From positions 142,586 through 206,585 of the forward strand of contig JAAGOF010000095.1 of the NCBI GenBank assembly GCA_010645155.1: a stretch of 64,000 nt of DNA. The letters run 5' to 3'. The position numbers were made by a program, and so were the translations under genes. Every line of letters starts with the position of its first letter. Position 1 is the stretch's first letter. This DNA is from Tigriopus japonicus. Lineage: Eukaryota; Arthropoda; Copepoda; Harpacticoida; Harpacticidae. The notes beneath the pieces were generated by a model that worked only from the letters and a program-made list of their open reading frames with translations, was not told the DNA's origin and made no database searches. Of this stretch, positions 36,341-48,039 are shown in pieces.

Positions 36341-36630
36341 GTAACAGAATGGCCACGCGTACTAGCGCGTTCTTCAAAGCGCCGAGTGTAAGTGCTTCCC
36401 CAGACGGCGTAGGTTCGTATCCTGTTTGGGGTCGGATTGAAGCTGTCGGGAGAAATTCTTTAAGGAAGCCAGAGTGGCCGCGCGTACTATTGCGTTCCAA
36501 TAAGAGCCAAGTGTAAGTGCTTCCCCAGACGGCGTAGGTTCGAATCCTGTTGGGGATCGAATTGAAGCTGTCGGGAGAGATCCTTCAATTTACAGGGGAT
36601 TGCATTCCTTGTAGCGGTAGTAAAAAATCA
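36341..36630 (+). repeat. tRNA-derived SINE, head-to-tail dimer
   Basis: Two tRNA-like heads in tandem (from about 36341 and 36463) share gtgtaagtgcttccccagac, ggcgtaggttcg and gaagctgtcgggag; B box GGTTCGAATCC is near 36536. The shared 3' body reads ttccttgtagcggtagtaaa followed by an A-rich tail. A minus-strand copy is at 45838-46005, and a tail-only piece is at 37036-37066. Confidence 0.85.
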
Positions 36631-36744
36631 GCAAAAAAAAAAATTTGACAATGAATGCTTGGTGGTAGTGAAAATTTTGAAATGGTAGTAAAATGAAAGA
36701 TTTAGACATAAAAAGTGTAAAAATTTATTACATGTTGTCTAGGC

Positions 36745-36880
36745 CCCACCAATCAGACGTTGATAGGTTCAATGCCCACAAATTAAAGATCAAAGAGCTT
36801 TGGGCCCACGAGTACAGTACCATGGATGTCTCACGGGCCCACAAATTTGGACTTTCCCCATAGCTCCTGGGCCCACCAAA
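36745..36880. mobile_element. Fragment related to the hAT-like element at 25860
   Basis: Shares aaagatcaaagagctttggg, cccacgagtacagtac and tttggactttcccc with the interior of 25860-26095. The terminal inverted repeats are not preserved. Confidence 0.7.
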
Positions 36881-37035
36881 TACCACTGAATAATCAATAT
36901 ATCCTTGAAAAACAAAACATTTTGGGCAAAATGTTTTTTTCCTATTTTTGAACAAAAAAAGATAATTTCTGCATTGATTTGCCAATAAACGACAAATTTT
37001 GCATTTATAAAATATATTAATCATTAACTCTCTTT

Positions 37036-37066
37036 ACAGGGAATCCCATTCCTTGTAGCGGTATTA
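37036..37066 (+). repeat. SINE tail fragment
   Basis: The segment attccttgtagcggtatta followed by aaaaatccg matches the 3' body of the SINE at 36341-36630, without the tRNA-like head. Confidence 0.6.
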
Positions 37067-37722
37067 AAAAATCCGCCCCCCCCAAAAAAAAATGTCAAAA
37101 AACCGACAACTTTTGGATTTATTTAACCAAAAATGGCAAATAAAATGAGAAATGGCAAATAAACTTTAAAAGCTGACAAATAGCAAATAAACATGTTTTT
37201 GGGCATAAAATCTTATTTGCCTGAAATCTGCACCCTTAATCATGTCATGTGCACTGACGTTTGTAACATGATCTTCCACTTGTGTGGCAAGTCTTTTGAA
37301 TATTCGTCGGAAGTATTTGCTTTTTCGTACAACTTTAGCCAGTTTCGGCTGAAAACAAGGCAGGGAAAATGACAACAGTGCCCATTCTAGTTCTTCGAGG
37401 AAAAGAATATGTGGTCGTGCTTTGCGCTCTGTAATAAAAGAGTGCAGTCATAAGTTGTGCAGTGTTAATAGCAACGATGTAACATTAATTTTGGACAAAT
37501 TTAAGTGCCAAAAATTTGATGGGGGCCTGTGAATGGAACTATAAATGTTTTCATCTGAATCTGGGCATGGATCATAATTGAAATTCCGTCTCAATCCTCG
37601 AACTTTTTACGCCAATCTTAAAGGTACCTATCCGAACAACCAAAAACCATTGCAGGACCATTTGTAGTTCTTAATCAAGATTTGAAGCATTTCAGTTTTT
37701 TCCAATCTGACGTAGGTTTGAT

Positions 37723-38189
37723 TAGAGACGCTCTAGTGAGAGACGGGCGAGGTTTTGACTCAAGCGCCATGGAGAAAAGTAAACGGTTTTTTGAACTAAA
37801 AACATCTCCAAATAAACAGACTCTCCATGCTTTGGACGTAAAAAAAATTGACAAATAGAATTTTCACTGAAACATTTTCAAGTGACCTTGCCCAATGCTC
37901 AGAGTCTTAAATTGCAAACTTTCAAAATGGTTTTGGAACAGAAAAATACAAGTTGGAAGCATCAACCCTTTTTACGGCGCGTTAGGTTGGGCTCTAGAAA
38001 GACGCAAACGTTCTGCTCCAAAGTAAGATATGGAGGCACTGGATTGAGCGAGGGCTTGTTGAGGTTTCTGTCTGTTTGGAAATGTTGAAAATGGCGCCCA
38101 AAAGGGGATCAGCCAATCACATGATGCGAATTGAATGACGTCATTGACGCCGGTCCCAGCCTCGCCCGTCTCTCACTAGAGCGTCTCTA
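37723..38189. mobile_element. hAT-like non-autonomous element, 467 bp, perfect 30-bp TIRs
   Basis: Both ends read TAGAGACGCTCTAGTGAGAG and continue ACGGGCGAGG inward without a mismatch. The exact 8-bp duplication GGTTTGAT is at 37715-37722 and 38190-38197. TAGAG fits the hAT end pattern YARNG. The perfect ends suggest a young insertion. There is no coding capacity beyond chance open frames. Confidence 0.94.
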
Positions 38190-38197
38190 GGTTTGAT

Positions 38198-41100
38198 CAC
38201 TGCTATAAGCAAATCTATGCGTCTCATAGAATCGGCAAGTTAATGTAAATGTCGCACTCTTTAGCTGTAGTCTCTTATTAAAGGGGACTAGACCTGCTCA
38301 GAACTTGGTCAAGAGCGCCCAGTTCAGTTTTGGATAATCCCTTGGCAATTTCCGTTCAAGTTCCTTTCTTTAGGATTAAAATTGGTTCAAAAATCCATAC
38401 AAAGAAAAATAACTTCTTCCCTGATGGTGTATGGCGAAATGGGTGCTCAAACTAACCTTATCTTTAAAAGAAAAGACTTTCAATGTTGGCAAAAATATCG
38501 CCCAGTTGGTTGTTGTTAGAAAATCTTCAGTTAGAAAGTTTGGACCGTTTGATGTTTGAAAAATAAAAGGGGGTTAGGAACGGCAAAAAGGCAGGTATTT
38601 TAGACGTGGCTTCAGGCCAATTCTTTGGGGCTTTTGAAGACTAAAGTCTTTGGAAAGCACACAACCCTGGAATACGCATTCAATGATTGGCAAAAAGTAC
38701 AGTTGAACAAGAGAAGTTGCACTTGCAGCTAGGAAAGGGCAAGGTATCCACCAGATTTCAAGTTCCAAACTCCCGATAGTGCCACGAGTGTTGGCATACC
38801 CTAAAGAGCCATGGTGTGCTCTATGAGCTTCGTTTTAAGGTCGATCCTTGAATGGTAGACCGTTCTGAGGACCAAACTCCAACCACCATCTCCTTACTTT
38901 GTACGTAAGCTGCTGTAGGAGGCTTCGATCGACAGATTGATGAATTTATTGGAAAATTGGAGTGGACCTTTTCCACGAGAGCTGCTCCTCCTCGTCCTGG
39001 TCTTTCTCCCCATCCAACGATCAAGCCAGCAACTAGATGGACAGACGAACGGAAAAATTGGATCAGAAATACGGGATGAGACGTCGTGAGGCACTCTCAT
39101 TTCGTTCAATCCCAGTTCTGACATGTTTGACATGTTAGAAGATTGAACTGGCTTTAACAATAATCTTTATCACACTCTTTAAATGAGTATTGAGGTTCGA
39201 GTGGAGATTCGCTCGAGAGCACGAATTGTTCCCATGGAATACAACAGATTCCACTTTTTTGCCCCTTTGAATCGTTCCATTTCGAAACCTTCCAACGAAG
39301 CAACTCACTCACGAAAGCAAGTCTCTGAGGTATGTAGGCCATTTCAGTGACAAATTGATTTATTTCAACGACTTCTTCACCAAACATTTGCTTTGCTGTT
39401 AGCATTAGAACAATTTCTGAAGGATTTGGTTTTTCCAGTTGGTGCAAAACTCCTTTTCTAGGCACCAAAAAGAGCCAATGGACTGCGAACGTGTGAATAC
39501 GAAAAGGGCGGAGTGGAATACAATGTGGGCCTTGAAAAAGAAATAAAAGTGAATGGAAAAGGGTGATAGTTACTACAGGTAGATATATTTGGGTGCGCTA
39601 ATTGTTAGGGTTTATGCAGAATGTGAAACGCGAGCAATGCGGAATCTAAGACGTCTGGAAAAAGGAGAGGCTTTCCATCAATGTACAAGAAAAAAGACCA
39701 AAAAACACTATACGTACACAGTAGAAGAAAAGGAAGATCAAGCCATCTGTCAAGACTTACAATAGACCAAAAAAGCGACAAATTGAGGAATCAAAGGACT
39801 TGGAACGTGTAAGCAAAGAGAACCAGGGGAATTTCGAAGTCTCTCGCCTTCTCTCTTTACTTTTTTCTTTCTTTATCTCCCTTTTTTTCTCTCCCATTTT
39901 CATGATAATCCTCCTCTTATTTTGAGATCATTGAGGTCAATGAGAATGAGGGACACGTTGGGGAAATCATATAAAAATCCTCTAATATTTCGAGAGCAAT
40001 AGCACTAGCCGAATTCACGTACGTCCACGAAGAATGAGTCAAGAGGGAAATGAAAGGTCACAGAAATATACGTTACCCCTCACTCATAACCCGAGCAAGC
40101 ACTCGAATTTTTCAAGTGTCGCATTTGTAGGAAATTTATAAATCTGTGACAAAGCTACAAAACTACCTCTCTAATCTGCAAATATTGGCATTGATTTTTA
40201 AGAAATGGGAAAGCCAAGTGAAAAAAACAGCCAGATTTTTTGTGGCTTACCATATGGCTGATATGCTAACCACTTTTTATTCATAATTCTATTTATTTTG
40301 AGGTATTGACAATTCTATTTTTTTTGTTGATAGTTGACAAGAATTGTGACATGTAGGTTGCGTTAAGGCTCCAACAAACGACCTAATCATGTAATATGAT
40401 AATCCAATGGTAAAATAAGTGAGACCTGTGTGAGAAAGAGCCCGTCAAATCACTCTTACATGGATGTTTTTTCAGTCATTGAATCTGTTAGACCAACAAG
40501 ACGATTGTTGAAGAGAAGTGAAAAATGAACACTGAAAACTTCAAGCAATTTATGATTGTAATGAGCCACATGTTTCCACATTATTTTGACATGAAACGTT
40601 AAGTTAACAACAAAAAGTACTTTTTGGCCTCCCAAATCCACACATTTTCCCACTTCATGCTCATGATCAATCTTTTCGCTTGTTCAGGAGATTACGTAAG
40701 AAACACTGGAACTCGAATATGAAAAAAGCTTTCAAATCGATCCTGATGCAAGAGGGAATTTGAGAACCTTTGATTTTTGTTCAGGCAACAACCCCAGATA
40801 AGGCAGCAGCATGAAATTCTTTCATCACTTTTGCACTGTTGTGTTATGCAGCACTTTGAGCGAGCATCTCTGTTTATGAAAGAAGGATCTTGCACCTCGA
40901 ACGAAATGTCACTCGAACATATCAACTAAAGAACTTAATATGAACTAGGAATGGGCACGTAAGTGTGAACCATGTTCACTGTCACTTTAATTTACCGGTG
41001 AGGGCGCCGGCCTCACTATTGAGAAAAGAGTTGTGTGTTTTTGAACGCTCTCAAATTCTTACTGAAATGTGCGCGGGTCATTTGCACCCAATAGAGACTG

Positions 41101-41256
41101 ACATTTCACTGAGGAAGACGCGAGAAAGAGTGATAAGGGCCCAGTAATGGGTTAACAAGTTTGTTTGCAACATTCCGGATCGCCGCTCGGCGCTTTAACG
41201 TTAGTGCCATGAGTAGGACCGATTCCGTTTCAAATACAAGACGTTAGCTTCATGAC
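38198..41256. other. Intergenic, no gene supported
   Basis: An open frame at 39154-39468 (-) has a possible upstream acceptor but no ATG, family or partner exon. Everything else is short frames in AT-rich DNA. Confidence 0.4.
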
Positions 41257-41618
41257 TAGGCCTCGGAAAAAAAATTTTTTTAAGTGAAATTAAGTTTTCA
41301 CTTTTTTTGGCGTTTTTTTGAGAAAAAAAATTTTTTGGTCATTTTTCGGATTTTCACTTTTTTTGACCATTTTTAGGCCAAGAATGGATAATAAAATCAA
41401 ATTTCATTTCTATTTTTTTACTTTCGAGCAATTATGAAAGCCTGATATGAGGATTTTTTTTCTTTGCCACAAAAGTCAATTGTTAAGGGTGTTTTACACG
41501 TCACTTTTTTTACTTTTTTTTCACTTTTTTTGACGTTTTCAAACTTTTTTTAGGGAAAAATGGACAACTTAAAATTAATTATTTTGGCACTTTTCATCAC
41601 TTTTTTTTCCGAGGCCTA
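41257..41618. mobile_element. TIR element of 362 bp with poly(T) interior
   Basis: The left end TAGGCCTCGGAAAAAAAA is mirrored by TTTTTTTTCCGAGGCCTA at the right. The interior repeats cactttttttga-like words. I could not confirm a target duplication. The layout (TAGG ends, simple repetitive core) recalls the element at 35407-36204. Confidence 0.8.
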
Positions 41619-44113
41619 CTTATGTTTATGCGTCTGTGAACTCGTGTTTTCTCAAAAATCTACTTATCACCCATGAAGTTACAATTTTTTAGCCAAAAGA
41701 ACTTGTCGGGAAAAATGTAGTTCCAAAACAATTTTCAATGCATTTAGACATTACTTAGCACATTTTGCTTGAATCCTGGGTCCAAAACACTTGCTCCTTA
41801 TTTGTAATGGAAAAGGGTCTCGTGGCCTTGACTTGTCGTGGAGGAAACAAAAAAGGGGTTCTTAAGCAGAGGAAAGATGCTATTCAGAAGCCGTCTTGGG
41901 GCATAATTCGCTTGGCATTGTTGTGCCTCATGGCATAATTTGTATTGCCTCCTTCCACGTATTTCTCCTGTCAGAGAGTTTCCAAAAGCTGATGTTGGCT
42001 GGCTTCACCAGGAACAGCAACCTCAGTTTCAATGGGAGGAAATAATTTGTCCATGCATGTCTAGCTCCATTATTCAACCTTCCCATGATCGCCTAACCGA
42101 CCTCTTTAGACTGCCAAAAGACCTTTTTTCGTTTTTCTTTCCCAAAAAGCTCCTGTCTCGTCATCGTCATCATCATCATCATCATCATCGTCGTCGTTGC
42201 CGACAACGTTGCTTTTTCCGTGAAAAATGAGCGGCTTGCCTTGAATCCAAGACGTTTTGCAATTGTTGCAGCTTCCATGAGGCTCTCCAATACAATACCA
42301 TGCCCTACCGGGTGCTCCATAAGAAATCAAATAGCTAATTTTATTATCTTCTCCACGTGAATGAAACCAAAGCCCGTGTGTTATGTCTGGGTCAAGCACG
42401 GAAAAAGTATGCTTTCATTATTTCAAGCTTACATTAAGCCTGTTAGGGTATCGTGTAATTATTTTATTTACATTATCGTCATTTTCGAAGCCTGAGAACG
42501 TAAGAAGACCCAATAAACCGGGAAACTGGAACCTGGAAGTTAATAGATAAAGTATGCTTGAAGCATGCATCCCCAAACACAAAAAATATTACTTCATATA
42601 TGAAGCTCACCCTTTTTAAGCATGATTTCCCAAACACTTGGCCTTAAGAGTGAGAAGAAGATTTCTTCGCCTCCTTGTTTGTTTTTATTAACCTTTTAAT
42701 ACTGTATTTAAGGGTCACTTTTGAAAACAGCGTTCATAACTTCGACTTTTTTTGGCTCAAATCGAAAATAAGGCGACATGGAGGGAAAAAAGAAGGTTAA
42801 TAATTGTTATCTGCTGTGTCTTTTTGAGCTGTGTCCATTTTTAGTGAGATCAACCATTCTTGAGTGACGGACACGGTTGCTGTACCGTTTTTTATGAATC
42901 ATCCGGTGAATACAAAGGTTCTAAAAGTAGTATACCAAAAGTGTGATAGCCCAGTGAGTCACTTAATTCCCGAGCATTTTTGCGTGGCGATGTTGGCGTG
43001 TGTGGATTATTGTTGGGAGTGGGGAAAAGTTTGGCAAAAAGTGGCTCGCAAATCGAGCGAATAATGAATTGATGTTTGGCAAAGCAGACGTGATCGAATC
43101 CAACGCCCTTTCAGGAATAAAAGCCGGGAACGTCCATCAAGATCAAAGTTGACGAGGACCCGCTTGTCTCATCAATCCACGTCGATACCAAAGTCCTGAC
43201 GGCTTTAGACCACGACCTCGTGACCCTTAAACCGTGTGTGTGTGCGAGTATGGGTGAATGAATTCATGTGAGAGGACGTGGCTAGCCTTCACGGATGAGG
43301 AATGGGGCCCCTAAAGCTTTGAGGGATGGATAGGACATCATCCTAAAAAATGCTGCTTAGAAAGTCATTGTTCACATGGGACATGGCATAACTAATGAGC
43401 CCGTTTTTCCTTGGTCCTCGTCATCCTAAATCAATAGAGAATTAAATGAGATTGACACTACTGAAGTGCTCATCTCCAAGAGTTGTTAAGAGGCCCGAGA
43501 GAAATGGTCGAGAAAGTCTTTGATCAGAATGTTTGGGTTGGGCGTATTAACATGAATCGAAGAAGTGGTCCTTAATCTAGAGCTTCATCGACCATTCTCT
43601 AAAATCACTCTGATAAGCCAATCTAAGCGACAAGGACACCCCACACTGTCACTTTTGTTTCCACATTGGCTCTCGCTCTGGACGAAAAGAATGAAAGAAG
43701 CGTCAACTAGGTCACGTTGTTGGTCTTCTTTGAAGCTTCAAACGTTTGCCATAGATGTCACCACTATCAACACGGGAAGTTCAAGTTAAAACGAATTTCT
43801 AATTTGCGATCAATTGAGTACAGGGTCGGCGGCCCAAGTGTAGACAGACCCCTTAACACCATCATAACTCGTGTAGTTTTCGTTAGTTTGTTTTTTCAAA
43901 TGGACATTTTGAGAATCCCAAGCCAAAAATGATCAATTCAGCTATAATATTGTTTAGTTAGCAGTTTTCAAGCTATTGCTTGGATATTTTAAGGTCAGAG
44001 GCTGCTTTTGATTGCATTTTTGACTGCCTGGCTGCATTTTTCTCTCTCGATGCTTCTTGGTTTGTTTGTCTTTTTCAAGCCTTACGTTTAATCCACTTGC
44101 CAATAGGGTCAAA
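41619..44113. other. Intergenic, no gene supported
   Basis: Contains the (CAT)n microsatellite at 42158-42197. No coding block with splice support was found. Confidence 0.4.
42158..42197. repeat. (CAT)n/(CGT)n microsatellite
   Basis: An uninterrupted CAT run flanked by CGT units. It creates the His- and Asp-rich open frames seen on the two strands. Confidence 0.95.
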
Positions 44114-44391
44114 TTTAATAATAATATAATATGTTTATTGCGACTCAAGGTCATGTCAGGTTGTATAAAATAAAGTAAAATATTGTAAAAATATATATAT
44201 GTGTTCTCATATAAATGGTGAAGTGACATGTCAAATGTTAAAAAACGTTACAATAAACAAATTATATTGTGGTATCACAAGTGAGTTGACTAGAATGGTT
44301 TCAGTGCACATGAAAGAAATGAAGAGGAGATTGACAGACAGTACAAATACAGTAGGGTAGAGGGAGATGATGGAGATGATGAAAATCTTAT
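44114..44391 (-). mobile_element. 5'-truncated non-LTR retrotransposon 3' end
   Basis: Minus-oriented. From its 3' tail (taataataatataat on plus) it runs through tttattgcgactcaaggtca and ttgtataaaataaa to cagtgcacatgaaagaaatg (44303 on). That last part is the same sequence that opens this window at position 2, so it belongs to the family of the reverse transcriptase at 1-1138 and supplies its 3' UTR. Confidence 0.85.
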
Positions 44392-44765
44392 TTACGCTTT
44401 TTTAAATTGACGCTTCTCTCCAGTGAGCTTCTTTACGTACACCTACATTACATTTTTACAATGTAAATGACCATAGTTGAAAGCGATTTTGCATCATTTT
44501 GAAATGTGAAATGAATAGCATATATTTCATTTTTGAATGCAATAATTGACAACTGTCTTTTATTTTCTAGAAGCATCCCAAATAAAAAAAAGGCACATCC
44601 AAAAATCTCTGAACGTTAGGAAGACCTGCTATTCAAATCACCTAGATTTACTGGGTTTGAGTATGTTGATTTGAATACAAAAGTTGATCCCATTCATATA
44701 GATCCCATGTCAAAATGATATTTAAAAAAATTGTGACATGTAATTGAAATATCTCATCTCAATTA

Positions 44766-45413
44766 GACATGCACAAGGTTGCTCCAAGTAAGCGTTTTAA
44801 ATCATTCCGCGGGCGGCAAAACAAGGCCGTTGGCTGTGCTGAGTTGCTCAGCCCATTTTGGCGAATCCAAGTTTTTCCCATTTTGACGAGCATTTGATGA
44901 TTCTAGGTCCTTGGAAACGATCGGTATTTCACTTAAGGATACCTTGGCTTGAATTGGGTCAATAATATGCAAAAAATAATATTAGGGTGATTGATTTAAA
45001 AGCAAGTAAGCAGGCCTTGTGCTATTGCAAAAATAGGACTTAACATTGATCCAAACACTAATATTAAGATGCGGATTTATTCAGTGGGTTCCGAAGAATC
45101 ATTTCAATATTTCAAAATACTTAACATATAGAGAAATGCAATATTTTTTAACGCTTCTTTCTGTTAAGATCTAATCTTTTCTGTATCATTTTCAAGCAAA
45201 CAAATTGGGCATTTTTTCAACCAAGTGAAAGCAGAGGGATCAAAACGTAAAATTAAGATCGTTTCCAGGGACCTAGAATCATCAAATGCACGTTAAAATG
45301 GGAAAAACTTGGATTCGCCAAAATGGGCTGAGCAGCTCAGCACAGCCAACGGCCCTGTTTTGCCGCCCGCGGAATGATTTAAAACGCTCACTTGAAGCAA
45401 CCTTATACATGTC
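44766..45413. mobile_element. Foldback-type element, long inverted arms 44766-44933 and 45257-45413
   Basis: The arms share, in opposite orientation, cattccgcgggcggcaaaac, gctcagcccattttggcg, aatccaagtttttcccattt and gattctaggtcc, with only a handful of differences over about 160 bp. The central 320 bp is AT-rich and non-coding. A related sequence is at 50213-51545. Target duplication is unclear. Confidence 0.85.
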
Positions 45414-45837
45414 CTATTGGTTAAATTCAAGGGATTTCGAATATTATTTTGTGGATTTCAAACAAATGTAGTTGTATTTACAAATAGGTCACATACATTC
45501 TATATAGGCAAGTATTTGGAAAAACGCTTGGCATTCTTGGATGGTTTTATATGCGACCCAACACATGGTCAAAACACTTTTTGTTCATTTTCTAATCCAC
45601 AGGCGACTCCAAAATTGTTCTCCTATGATGATAAACGTATCGGAAAGGCTTTTAGTCGAATATTTCGTTGAAGTTTGTTTTCTTTCGGTTTCGGAAAGTA
45701 GACTTGAATTAAATTGAATGGAGTTTCCGTACAAAATTTGGCCCAAAAAAGCTTCTGGATTATAAGAAGGGCTGCACATTTCATGAAAATGCATTTTGCT
45801 TCTATTTTTCCGGGTTTTTTTTTGTTGCGGATTTTCT

Positions 45838-46005
45838 ACTACCGCTACAAGGAATGCGATTCCCTGTAATCAAGGATTTCTCCCGACACCTTCATCAGGA
45901 TCCCCAATCCCCAACAGGATTCGAACCTACGCCGTCTAGAGAAGCACTTAAACTCGGCACTTTTAAGAACGCGCTAGTACGAGTGGCCACTCTGGCTACC
46001 TTAAA
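45838..46005 (-). repeat. tRNA-derived SINE copy
   Basis: Reverse-strand member of the family at 36341-36630: B box GGTTCGAATCC (plus-strand ggattcgaacc near 45918), then attccttgtagcggtagta towards 45838. Confidence 0.85.
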
Positions 46006-47398
46006 TGGTTCCTTTACATGGTTGATTCACATTTTTTGCATTTTTACTGTTTTTATCGAAAATTGGTGCAGTTTCTGCCATTTTTCTCCTTTATTTGCAT
46101 TTTTGGCCTTCTTGTTGAAATTTGATGCTCTTGTTCCTAAATTTGTAACAAAATTATATTTTCTTGCCTTTGACATTTTTCACAATTTTCCTATCTTATT
46201 CTCTTTGGAAGGCTTGAATGACATCGTTTTTCAGTTGAGGTTTACCTGACAAATCACATTTATTAACTCCCCAGGGGCATTTTTTGATTCGATGAAAGAT
46301 AAAGTGTAAGTAAGGAAGAAAGTAATTTTTTGAGCACCATGTTAGAAAACTGCTTACCTTAAAGGTTGATTTTTTTCTTTTACATTTTTATATCAAGTAT
46401 TGCTAATCTTTTTCAGTTAAAGAATGAAAGTGTGAAAAGAAATTTGTTCCAAGAGCAGGCGTTTAAGACCCGAAACGCGAAGTTTTACTGTACTAACATC
46501 AATTGAATTTACAACGATAATTTTCATTTGATAAATTTTTAATGAAAAATTACGAGATATGAATGTTTTATGGTTTTTATGGCCCTTCATTTTGATTTAT
46601 TCAACCAATCATCAAATGATTTATGTGGTTTGAATTACTTTTACCCATTCTTTCCTTCCACAACAGTTTTTCCAAAATGGCCTGTTTACGACTCAAATTT
46701 AATTGCAAATGTTGCTCAACTTTATGCTCTTTTCGCGTTTTCTTGCTGCATTTTTTTGATTTTTTTTGCATTTTTAGGTTTTTTATTTGCATTACTGGTG
46801 AAATCCTAATTATAAGCATTTCCGAAATTTGCGATTTGCCTTCTTTCATTCCATGGGCAATAATCCTTTTAAGCTGAGTTGTGTATGCATAAAACTTTAA
46901 AGTCACAACTTACAGTGTTGGTAAAGCCCTCTTTCGGTCGAAATGTTCGGTTCGGTTAAGAACCCTTTCGGTTCTTCTTTACCCTGTGGAAAGATGAACG
47001 ATTTCCACCGATTTCCAAAGGAATACCATTGAAAAGGCCAAATGGCTTTAAATGATTACATATCAACCACTATAATTGACATTTTCAAATGCAAAAAACA
47101 ATCAAATTTACACCTACCTACATTTTGGACATTTAAAAAAACTTCAATTTTGTTCCAAAAAACATTTCATTTTTTTTTTCTAAATAATTTGTCGACAATT
47201 TTAAAAAATAATTAAAGCTCATTTTGCCAACAAATTTGCAATGCTTGAGAGTGAAAAAAATGTGTGTCTGCCAAAGCAAAATCTAGTGGAAAATAAACAA
47301 TCCAAGGAAGTGTCATGTGAACCCAAGAAAGTCTCTCAAGTCAATCGAATGTCGGAGACAAAAGTTATGGTAACTCAAAGTTTAGTGCAAATCCTACC
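46006..47398. other. Intergenic, no gene seen
   Basis: AT-rich. It has tttttgcattttt-like runs at 46030-46130 and 46740-46790, and a ttcggt-rich patch at 46930-46975. Confidence 0.45.
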
Positions 47399-47616
47399 AA
47401 AGGGCGAGTTCATTCATTCTCTGCTCTCTTCAGTACATAAGTTTGAGAAGGCATAACTTTTCACTCCGGCATTCGATTGGGCTGAAATTTGAAATACGCG
47501 TTCTTCTCAATGCAAGCCAGATCTCCTTTGCTGAAGAACGCAAATGGTTCGTTTCTGCTGGAAATCATAATTCTCATTGCTAGCCTCCCACTCTTTGATT
47601 TCCGTGCTTCTTGGAC
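47399..47616 (+). repeat. Single copy of the repeat paired at 15463-15915
   Basis: Shares gagttcattcattctctgct, aagtttgagaaggcataact, tttcactccggcatt and gtgcttcttgg with the arms of the 15.5-kb inverted pair. Here only one arm is present. Confidence 0.85.
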
Positions 47617-48039
47617 TGTATTTTTCAAATTTGTTTAAGAGGTTTCGTTGTTACAAGAGTCAAACATTCCGTCCATCAACATTCTGCCAGACACTGAAAG
47701 GAAATCACTTGTGTAACCAGGCCAATCATAACATTGAAACGTCCGTCAGTCAGTGTTCCACTTGTTCACTTTGTCTCCCATGAGGTCCCCGATCCTCGTG
47801 GATGTCACCTTGGGCAGCACCTAAACACCTCTTCTTTCTCTTTCCTCTCTTGGGCTCTATTTCACCGTCGAGTTTTCCTCGTCATACCTGTTCTAGCTCA
47901 ACTCTTGAGTCGGTTATGAAACGATACGTAAGAAGCGGTCCATTCATACAAATAAAGCAAATCCGCAACAGGCTTGAGCTTCATGGAAGAATTGCTTCTT
48001 GCTTCCTCATTCCAGATCTCCTGTTCATCCGCATTCAGC

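Noticed and set aside
39154..39468. 104-codon minus-strand frame with an acceptor-like sequence at its start
   Set aside because: Starts on GTG, and no partner exon or family was found.
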